The notes under the pieces are model-generated. The model saw only the letters and a list, made by a program, of their open reading frames with translations. It searched no databases and was not told where the DNA came from. From assembly GCA_902984215.1 (NCBI GenBank), contig CADWAF010003163.1, positions 1 to 18,525 on the forward strand: DNA of 18,525 nt, in the 5' to 3' direction. Below are positions 1 to 7,381 of the stretch, piece after piece. This DNA comes from Willaertia magna (taxonomy: Eukaryota; Heterolobosea; Eutetramitea; Acrasida; Naegleriidae). Made by a program: the position numbers and the translations under genes. Positions within the stretch are counted from its first letter, which is position 1. Each line of letters starts with the position of its first letter.

Positions 1-1365
1 AACTTGTTTCAAGAACTTTTCTACGTTTTCTTTTTGTTGGGCATCTAAACTGTCTACATTACGTTTATTTTTTCTATAATCAAATAGCATATCGAGAGAA
101 CTTTGATTAATAGTTAAAATTATCTTTCCATCTTCTTTTTCTTCAATTTCAAATGCCTTACTTTTCTCATAAAAAATATTGTCAGTTGAGTGTGATGCTC
201 TCCAAAGACTCATTACTGGTGAAAAATAATCACATCCACTTTTAAGTAAAATACTGATCACAAAAGTGGGTATATGGTATACAAATTTGTATAAAGTGTT
301 ACAGAAAACAAAGTTACCTCTTTGCATTGTGTTAATTTTAATTTCCATTTTCATTGAACTGAACTCATGTAATAAAATTAATGCACTTAAAATCATGTCA
401 GAGTCAGAAGAAATAATCATATATTTTCCATTCTTTTTGACACAATGATTTCTAAAATACTTCATAATCTTTGTTTCACCTTCTCCTTCTACAGTAGATG
501 GTGAAATTACTACTTTTTTACATTTACAAGCCTTAGAAAAAAATAAAACTGTAAATTCATAAAGTCTGTGCATTAAATCTGTAGATGGTGATAATTCAAT
601 AGATTTTTGAGATTGCAAAATAGATTTTTCGTCCAATTTTTCTAAACGTTTCAATATACCACAGCTAATGTAAACATTAGGATCTTTCAATAGTTCCGTT
701 ACGCGTTTTGGAACTTTTTGTTTAATTTCTTTTTGTTCTTCATTTAGATCTTCTACAGGATGTTCATCATTTTCATCAATCTCCTCTTTGTTTTCATCAT
801 TGCCCTCTTCCATTTTATCATCTTCTTCATTTTCTTCTTTGCTCATTACTTTACGTTTTTTAAGAGGAACTTCTTTTTGTTCTTCCTTTATTTCTTCTTC
901 ATCTTTTTCCTTCTCATGTTTGTTATCTTCTTTCGGAGGTTCTTCTTCATCTCCTTCTGTTGTTTTTGTTTCCAAAACTCTATCTTTATTCTCTTGGGCA
1001 AACCAATTTGGAACTCTAACAAGTTTACTTTTAATTCTTATGTCTCTGCATACTCCACGAACAATTCTTCTAGTAGTATCAAATCTAGATTTACGTTGAG
1101 TTTTTCTTTTAGCGAAAGGAGCTACACCATCAAACGCTACATAAACAGTATCAACAGATGTAGGAAGGTGTTTAAGTACTTTAAGTAATTGATTTTTATA
1201 TTTCTGTAATGTTTCTTCTTCAGTATCTGAAACGGCTGGGTGAAGTAATCCGTTAGCATCTATAAGAACGGCATCATAATGGTTATCAGTTACACTTTTC
1301 GCCTTCCGAATGAAACCCATCCCATCATCGTACTTTAAATCTTTTTGAAAGTTTGGAATACCCAT
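1..1365 (-). CDS. XRN-type 5'-3' exoribonuclease, N-terminal part (cut by window edge)
   Basis: The 455 visible codons read as an XRN (Xrn1/Rat1-like) nuclease, which degrades 5'-monophosphate RNA processively. Seen: the MGIP start typical of the family, LIDANGLLHP (D36), VAFDGVAPFAKRKTQRKSRF (D79 and the basic segment that grips the RNA 5' end), STVEGEGETKIM (E293, E295, E297), SSDSDM (D321, D323) and SGCDY (D379). These match the acidic metal-binding residues of the XRN N-terminal domain. An acidic, Lys/Glu-rich low-complexity insert occupies about residues 130-220 and contains LKKRKV (168-173), a possible nuclear localisation signal that would favour a Rat1/Xrn2-like site of action (inference). 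The rest of the protein lies beyond base 1. All 15 glutamines are CAA/CAG and there is no in-frame TAA, TAG or TGA, unlike most neighbours; base composition is also less AT-rich. No intron is visible. Confidence 0.9.
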   Translation of the reverse strand, partial: MGIPNFQKDLKYDDGMGFIRKAKSVTDNHYDAVLIDANGLLHPAVSDTEEETLQKYKNQLLKVLKHLPTSVDTVYVAFDGVAPFAKRKTQRKSRFDTTRRIVRGVCRDIRIKSKLVRVPNWFAQENKDRVLETKTTEGDEEEPPKEDNKHEKEKDEEEIKEEQKEVPLKKRKVMSKEENEEDDKMEEGNDENKEEIDENDEHPVEDLNEEQKEIKQKVPKRVTELLKDPNVYISCGILKRLEKLDEKSILQSQKSIELSPSTDLMHRLYEFTVLFFSKACKCKKVVISPSTVEGEGETKIMKYFRNHCVKKNGKYMIISSDSDMILSALILLHEFSSMKMEIKINTMQRGNFVFCNTLYKFVYHIPTFVISILLKSGCDYFSPVMSLWRASHSTDNIFYEKSKAFEIEEKEDGKIILTINQSSLDMLFDYRKNKRNVDSLDAQQKENVEKFLKQV

Positions 1366-1500
1366 TTTTTTTTTTTTTTTTTTTTTACCCGTACGAATTT
1401 GGTTTTTCTCATTTTTGAAAATGAGCTAGGAATTAGATGAGGTTCAAAATTTAGTCTCAAAAGCCACAATACAACCCAAGCCGCGAAAAAAACCATAAAA
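1366..1500. promoter_or_regulatory. Divergent leader region with 22-nt T/A run and hairpin
   Basis: A run of 22 T (1365-1386) means that the minus-strand exoribonuclease start codon is directly preceded by about 21 A. Just upstream is an inverted repeat, CTCATTTT (1408-1415) and AAAATGAG (1418-1425), separated by two bases. The stretch lies between the divergent gene starts at 1365 and 1501 and probably holds both promoters and leaders (inference). No TATA element can be singled out in such AT-rich DNA. The plus frame of the 1501 gene is open upstream to about 1387 if TGA at 1438 is read as sense, so that gene could start earlier. Confidence 0.45.
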
Positions 1501-2352
1501 ATGATTTTAGAAGACGGAGGAAATAAATTGGAAAAAAAAATGGTTCATAATTTTTTTAAATATAAAATTAAACAACAAACAAATGGAAAAAAATGAAACA
1601 ATTAAAATTCAATAAATTATACGTTTATAAATTATTCTGTTGATAATATTAAAAATAATAATTTTAAACAACCACACAGCAAAAAATAAACGAATAAAAT
1701 TGTAAAACAAAAGAAAATAAAAAATAAATTAATTTCAATACCTAAACTAGCATTTCAGCCAACACTTTTAATTAATAATTTACCTCCATTGCTTCCACTT
1801 TTAAATAGTATTAATAATGAAATATTAGATCATTATTTTTCATTTAGAACTTGTCAAGAATTTTGTAAAAATATTAGAATAATTTTAAATAACAGATTAC
1901 AGCCTGGTTTTAGTAAGTTTAGATTTTGGTTAGTGTTAGGAAGTTGTAATTAGAAAATTTTAGATAAATATTTTTCATATCAATAATGTTTATGTTGGAA
2001 TTCTAAACAAAGATCTATAGAAAAGAGAAAATCAGTTTATTATCCTAGAAAAGTATATTATTTTAACAAGATAATGCCAAATTTAGGGGAAGATAATAAT
2101 TAATTTATTAGATATCATGGTTATAATAATAATTATTTTTCACAAATAAGGTCTTTCTATGTGGAATTGGTAATTATAGTTAATTGTAATGATAATAGAG
2201 TATATTGTCATTATAAATAGGTTTTACAAGAATTATTTATGGATAATTACTGGATTGATATATGTTAAAATATTATATGGATTTCTGTTTGTACTGGTTG
2301 TATTTGTGATATTTCAGTTGTTTCTAATAAATTTAAAAATTGTAATTTCTAA
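1501..2352 (+). CDS. Unrecognised protein, readable only through TAR/TGA codons
   Basis: From ATG 1501 one frame runs 284 codons to TAA at 2350-2352. It contains TAA/TAG at 1603, 1687, 1951, 1984, 2101, 2218 and 2266 and TGA at 1594, against about 11 CAA/CAG and several TGG. That is far fewer stops than random sequence this AT-rich should have, and no frameshift is needed. The product would be Lys/Asn-rich at the N-terminus, then contain RTCQEFCKNIRIIL, a Cys-containing FWLVLGSCN segment, basic KQRSIEKRKS, and NQFIRYHG near the C-terminus. I recognise no family. Its position beside transposon-type genes suggests it belongs to the same element (inference). It could also be a decayed gene. The end was chosen at 2350 because beyond it the frame is antisense to a better supported minus-strand gene. 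Confidence 0.42.
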
Positions 2353-3674
2353 TTATTACAATTTTCTAAATAACAAAGATACTCATAAATATTTTCTTCA
2401 TCCCAATCACTATTAATATACAACAAATTATTATTATTTAATGATCCATAAAAAGAATAATTATTATTACTACATAAATATATTTTTCTTTGTGATTGGA
2501 AAAATAATTGTTTTATTTCAGAAATATTTTTACCTGCCGCAGTACTTCTTTCAATCGATAATAAATGACCATTATGTATATTTTCTGATCCTTGATTTTG
2601 AAATTTACTAATATTTCCATATTTGTACACTAAAATTGATAAATGTACAACTAATATATGAATATAGTAAGCAAATTTTGAAGAGATATATCTATAATTT
2701 AAAAAACGACCAACCTATTTACAAAAAAACTTAACTCTATTATATTTATCAATATTATTAATCAAACCTTCATCATTACCATCAATATAATTAAATATTA
2801 ATATACGAATAATTTTCCAAATCCACATTTCTAAAACATCAAAATACTCATTAAAGGACTCTAAATTAATTAATATTGAGTTTGCTTGATTTCCATTTAT
2901 GTATGGTAATTTTAGTAATATTTGATCAATTAGATCATCATCATCATTAATTTCATTTCTATATTTAAATTGTGAGAAATGTTTTAATGATGAAATATGT
3001 TGTTCTAATAATTTCCAGTTTTGTATACTATTTATTCTTTTTAAATGTTGTAATAATAAATTAGAAATAACTCTTATTTTTAAATGCAAACTACAAATCA
3101 TTATATTAATTAGATTCTCATTAGGAATATTAATTGTTAATTTTAGTTTTTTGTAATTATTAAAATTATCATTATTTAATAAATTTTCAAAAAAATACCT
3201 TTCACTAATTGTTGTACAACAAAATAGACAAAAGCAATTATTATGTTTTAAATTAGTTGTTAATTCAAGTACTTTTAAATTGTTTACAATCCAAATAGTA
3301 AATTTATATATACTATTTATAAATAACAGTCCATTTGCGACTAATTGTTGTAGTTTTTGTAAACAATAATTTAACATTATTCCTAGTGCAAACTCATCTT
3401 TTTTTTCTTTTTTTTCTGATATTCCTATTAATAAATGGTCATCTCTGTTTTGGTTTGATATAACTACATTAATTAACGATAATGACATAACTAAATATGT
3501 ATTTGCACCTCTATTAAGTGATAACTTTATATTTAGTTTTTTTAAAATATTATTATCTATTCTATAATTTATTAACATTAAATCATATAACAACAGTACT
3601 AGATCACAAAATATATATTCATTATCAATATCAATAATACTATATTTTTCATTTATTGATTTCTTTTTTAGCAT
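2349..3674 (-). CDS. Transposon-type unknown protein, C-terminal part
   Basis: The first 319 codons (3674 to 2718) are open, TAG follows at 2715-2717, and the same frame continues 121 codons to TAG at 2349-2351 (or to TGA 2208-2210 if that TAG is also sense). Visible pieces: IKLSLNRGANTYLVMS, an FINSIYKFTIW strand, NCFCLFCC (a CxxC pair), ICSLHLKIRVISNLLLQHL, and after the TAG YYIHILVVH followed by FQNQGSEN. From memory, these resemble in order and spacing a large uncharacterised protein group from invertebrates and fungi, often near mobile elements, with SGDGA, CxxC, DELHLxLRI and HIL..H / F..QG.E blocks; the acidic residue of the first block is Asn here. That the last block lies beyond TAG shows this codon is either read through or a decay mutation. 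The gene is probably joined to 4467-3649 by a frameshift at about 3666-3674. Confidence 0.55.
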
Positions 3675-4467
3675 TATAAATTGTATTTTTATAGGGTAGT
3701 ATTAATAATTTTAAAAATGAGCAAAATATATCATATTTATTATCGCTCATCATAATTATATCCCTTATATACAGAATATCGTATTTTAAATTTTTAATTT
3801 CATCATATTGTACATTGTTATTAATAAATAATTTTAATTTTGTTAATAAATTACTATTTATATCATTATCGGTACCAATGTGGGTATAAAAATATTGAAT
3901 TAGGTTTTCTATTTGTTGTAGGTTTTTTTTAAAATATAATGATAAACACTGTATTAAATCATTATCAATGCTTATAAACAAACTATTTATCACCTTAAAC
4001 ATATCATCTATATGTTTATTTCTATACCATGCACTTGTTAGTTCTCAACTTCTTTTTTTATAGTTTAAATTTATTGCTATTTTATTTTTACCGCATTTAG
4101 TACAAAAACATTTAAAAACTGATAAATCAATATAATTATTATTACTACTATTATTATTTACCTCACTCCGTATACTATTTATATATAGTTTTTCCTGTAG
4201 GTAATTTGAAATAAATTGAATAAAATTATCTTGTTGTAATAATAATCGTAGTGCCCACATAATACTAACATAGGTATATCCATTTAATGTTATTAATTGG
4301 TGATACTTTGAATCTAATGATTTTTTATAGGTGGATGGATATGATGTTAATTTATAGTCTTTTATTAGTTTTATTATATTAATCAATAATTGATTTGGAT
4401 ATTTATTTGTGATTATTGTATCTAATATATTTATATCAAATGAATTATCAAAACTATGATTTGACAT
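3649..4467 (-). CDS. Transposon-type unknown protein, N-terminal part
   Basis: One frame runs from ATG 4467 to TGA 3649-3651, interrupted only by TGA at 4045-4047. The first 140 residues end with FKCFCTKCGKNK, a small Cys cluster that could bind zinc. Beyond the internal TGA the frame continues with LTSAWYRNKHIDD and a 117-residue stretch starting MFKVINSLF and ending PYKNTIYNAKK. All glutamines here are CAA/CAG. The next frame (3674 onward) overlaps this one by 26 nt at a run of six A, and LPYKNTIYNAKK joins smoothly to KSINEKYS in the new frame. I therefore read 4467-2349 as one gene of about 700 codons with a one-base shift. Alternatives are two or three overlapping small genes, programmed +1 shifting, or a sequencing error in the A-run. 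Function not recognised. Confidence 0.5.
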
Positions 4468-4525
4468 AATGGTGTTAGTTGTTGTTTATGAATTTAATAT
4501 ATTTTGGCTTTGCTGCATTTTTATT

Positions 4526-5539
4526 TTATTTATTTTTATTTCCAAATGATATTGTACGACTAAATAAAACCAATGAATAGCAATCATCTTTCTATTTCTT
4601 TACTAAGTGAACTACTTTACAACTAGAAAACAAAATTGCATCTCTAAGTTTTAACATAATTTCATATCCAATACTTTCCATCATTAAATGTCCACCATTA
4701 TAAAAATCCCCAAACATAGCCATAAAACTAAGTCTTTGATTAAAATCAGCACTATCAATATGTGACTTGGCATGTTGATTAATAGTTAATGCTGTCGTAT
4801 TATATGAATTAAATTGATCAATTGGTGTATTAGATTTTCTAAATATTTTAACCAATCGTGAGTATTTTGTTTCCATCTATATTTTCATCTTTTCTATAAT
4901 TTTACTATTCTCATTAGTCCAATTCACTATTGGTTTTGTACTATTACCGCCTGCTTGCATATTTAGTTCTTAATATCCTATGTAAATAGCACTTCTCCAC
5001 TTATCATTTATTTTGAAAGAAATCTTTTGTAATAGCTTAGCAATATTATTATTTGCATTCTTTACTTCAGTGTTAGAATAAAAACTTGGATAATAGTGAA
5101 ATACAACTCCCTTTGTAACATCCTTAATAATTGTTTTATGTTTTATCATAATATATTTCTTTGGTAAAAACCCCTTTAATGACTTACAGTTTGCTATAAC
5201 TATTGATTTGGTAAATGGTTTATACTTTGGTTTTTTCTTTTTATTGTTAATCTGTCTAGTAACAGTTTAATTATGTTTATTTTATTTATTATAAATACTA
5301 ACATTACGCTGTCGAACTTTATCTATTCTCTCCTCTTCCTCTCTATTTCTTTTACTACCTTCATTGCTATCCATGCGTTGTTTATTAATTGAATTGAGAC
5401 TGACATTCAATCTCTTTTCACCAGAGACTACATCAGTCTCTTTGGTTGTTTTCTTCTTTCTTGGTATGCGTGGAAGTGGAACGACATCCGTTCTACTTCT
5501 ATTAGAGACAACATCTACCTTTTCTTCTATGCATACCAT
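4526..5539 (-). CDS. TET/JBP-like 2-oxoglutarate/Fe(II) dioxygenase
   Basis: TET/JBP enzymes oxidise 5-methylpyrimidines in DNA using Fe(II) and 2-oxoglutarate. Read with TAA/TAG as sense (5282, 5267, 4970, 4877, 4592), the frame from ATG 5539 gives about 337 residues. Residues 1-120 are basic and low-complexity with probable nuclear signals (PRKKKTTK, NNKKKKPK). The catalytic core is at the end: KSNTPIDQF, then INQHAKSHIDS with HxD (H260, D262), GDFYNGGHLMMES, DAILFSS, and distal H311 in VVHLVKK. After TAG 4592 the expected following strand appears as DDCYSLVLF. The family usually has Arg-x-Ser there to hold 2-oxoglutarate; this copy has Cys320. Substrate and activity are inference. Stop chosen at TAA 4526; TGA 4448 is the next candidate and would overlap the next gene start at 4467. 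A run of 8 A precedes the start codon. Confidence 0.68.
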
Positions 5540-5829
5540 TTTTTTTCAACAAATTTTTTGTTGAAGCGTACACTCTTTTTCAGTGTAGATCGGAGGGTAC
5601 TTCCATAAAAAGACCAAACCGAATGTTTGGTCGCATTTAAAGAATTGAGTTGTATTGGAACCTTAAAAATGATCTACAATAAAAAAATTAGAAAAAAAAT
5701 AAAAAAAAAAGTCTTTTCGTACAAAATTCTTTTAGACAAGTTTTTATAATGAAACTAGTGCTCCAATAATAGATCAAAAGGAGGGAAAGTTACAAGGTTT
5801 ATTGTTATTAAAAATGAGAACACAACCAT
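5540..5829 (-). promoter_or_regulatory. Leader region with three consecutive hairpins
   Basis: This stretch lies upstream of the dioxygenase start and downstream of the next minus-strand gene. It holds three perfect inverted repeats in a row: TTCAACAAA/TTTGTTGAA (5545-5553, 5557-5565), TACACT/AGTGTA (5569-5574, 5582-5587) and GACCAAAC/GTTTGGTC (5612-5619, 5625-5632). It is noticeably richer in G and C than its surroundings. It may be a structured 5' leader, a small RNA or protein-binding sites (inference). It does not fold as a tRNA by eye. The rest of the stretch (about 5640-5829) is A/T-rich with no feature I can name. Confidence 0.45.
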
Positions 5830-7218
5830 TTAATTATCACCGTCAAACTGATGATCATCATTTTCCTGTTTCGATAACAACCAAGCTTCATCAGAATTTC
5901 TTTTAACATTTTTTTTGGTTGTTTTAACTTTTTTCTTTTGCTTGTTAGTAATGTTTCTGTGCTTATAGTTCTTTTAAAAAGTACTTCTTTGTTTAGCTGT
6001 AGCAATATTATCTCGTAAAGAAAGAATACGAGATACAATACAATTTAACAACTTATTTTTACTATCACTGGTTAAATCTAAAGGGTTAATTTTGAACCAA
6101 CTAGTAAAAATAACAACAATTAATAGTAAGCCTAGTTTCATCTTTTATTTGGAATAATTTTCATATTTTATAACCTGCTTTTTACCATCAAAAACAATAG
6201 TTTCATTACTATTATTATCCATTTCTTACAAGAGATTGTTATTAGTCTCTTTAGCAAAAGTTAAAAAGTTAGATACAAAAGCTGTATAAACTTCAACTCT
6301 TTTCTTTGAAGCTGCTAATCTGTTTTCTAATTCTTCTTTCTTTAATGTTTCATTATAGTATTTTTTATATATATCTTCTTTGTTGTTGTCATTTATAGGA
6401 ATATTATCAACACACTTCACCAATCCAACATCCTTAATAAAAATATAGTTGTTGTTTACAGCATTGAATAGTGGAGTATGGTTAGTAGTATCATCTAAAA
6501 AAGTATTAAAAATGTTTAAACCACTAGGGTAACAGTCACTTTCTTCAATAATAATAAGTTCTTCTTCAAGTAAAACCGGATTTTGAGACATTGCTTGTTT
6601 ACTTACGTTTGTTGTGTTTCTGTTATCTTTGAAAAGGTAAAAATAATGTATTGAAAGGGTTTGAGCTAGTTGTAAATTGTTACCGAAATAAATATTGTAA
6701 TCTTTAAGCAACTCGATAATTTGAATATAGCAATTATCTGATATTAAATCATCATAATGTAAAATGAAACAAATACTAAGCTGCACTAATAAGGTTTTTT
6801 TTGTTTCAAGTTTCCATTTACTAAATGCAGTTGTTGTATTTAATAGAGGAAGTGATGTAAAGTAATTAGATTTGGGGATAGCATTAATTTTAATGTAAGT
6901 ATTAACTTTAATTTCTTTTATAACATTAAGTATAAGAGTAATAACTGATGGGTTGTAAAGAAGTATTTGATAAGTAACTACTTTTGATTTATCAGTCCAA
7001 TAAAGTTGAATTTTAACTAAATTAAAAGTATTTAATCGTGCTAGTAAAGCATATAAAGGCTTGAGTTGAATGAATTTGTATGGTCCATTAGCTGTCTTTT
7101 TGATAAGTAAGTCTTCTAAATTTGAAACTTTTGATATTTCACAATTAACAATAGAATTGTAAATAGCTTTAATGTTACTAAGATAGCTATTTAACATTTT
7201 GTGATTGTTTATTGACAT
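5830..7218 (-). CDS. Unrecognised protein, divergent from the transposase
   Basis: ATG 7218 (MSINNHKMLNSYLSN) is preferred over the in-frame ATG at 7317, because the intervening codons look like an AT-rich leader. The frame is open to TAA 6226 (331 codons, only CAA/CAG for Gln). It then continues in the same frame through TAA 6226, 6145 and 5974 to TAA 5830. The first part is mixed alpha/beta in character with KTLLVQLSICFILHYDDL and a probable coiled coil near its end (KKYYNETLKKEELENRLAASKKR). The second part has a hydrophobic run, MKLGLLLIVVIFTSWF, then a strongly basic stretch and an acidic tail (ENDDHQFDGDN). Either this is one protein of about 462 residues with TAA as Gln, or the main gene stops at 6226 and two tiny ORFs follow (ATG 6222; ATG 6141 with a signal-peptide-like start). 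No family recognised. CACTA elements often encode a second DNA-binding protein; that is only a guess here. Confidence 0.55.
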
Positions 7219-7381
7219 TTTGTTTATTAATTGTATTTGTGTAATTGTGTAGTTGTGTAATTTATAGATTTTGTATTTTTGTAGTTTTTTTGTAAAGATT
7301 GTGAATTTCAACAGCAAATAAGTAATTTATTAACAGTTATTTCTACACTTTAATTTTAATAATACAAAATAATACAACAAC
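7219..7381. promoter_or_regulatory. Divergent promoter region between two element genes
   Basis: These 163 bases separate the start codons at 7218 (minus) and 7382 (plus), so both promoters should be here or nearby. On the minus side, short ACAC-containing repeats (ACACAACTACACAATTACACAA, counted in pieces within 7235-7260) sit just before the start. On the plus side the leader ends in AATACAACAAC before ATG. No core promoter motif can be assigned with confidence. Confidence 0.4.

Noticed and set aside
788..1188. Two plus-strand open frames, Ser/Phe-rich
   Set aside because: They are antisense to the acidic, Glu/Lys-rich insert of the exoribonuclease; the Ser/Phe/Leu runs are the complement of GAA/AAA/GAT codons.
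1..1365. Viral origin of the exoribonuclease
   Set aside because: XRN-like genes occur in some giant viruses, but nothing else in the window (no capsid, packaging ATPase or polymerase) supports a virus; left open, not claimed.
2189..2416. Plus-strand hydrophobic open frame
   Set aside because: It is out of frame with the 1501 gene, which has more plausible composition here, and its tail is antisense to the minus-strand gene.
5587..5594. AGATCGGA, resembling a sequencing adapter start
   Set aside because: The following bases (GGGTAC) do not continue the adapter, and the motif sits inside a region with its own hairpins; eight bases can match by chance.
5808..6038. Minus-strand 76-codon frame
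   Set aside because: It lies in another frame over the C-terminal part of the 7218 gene and has no independent support.
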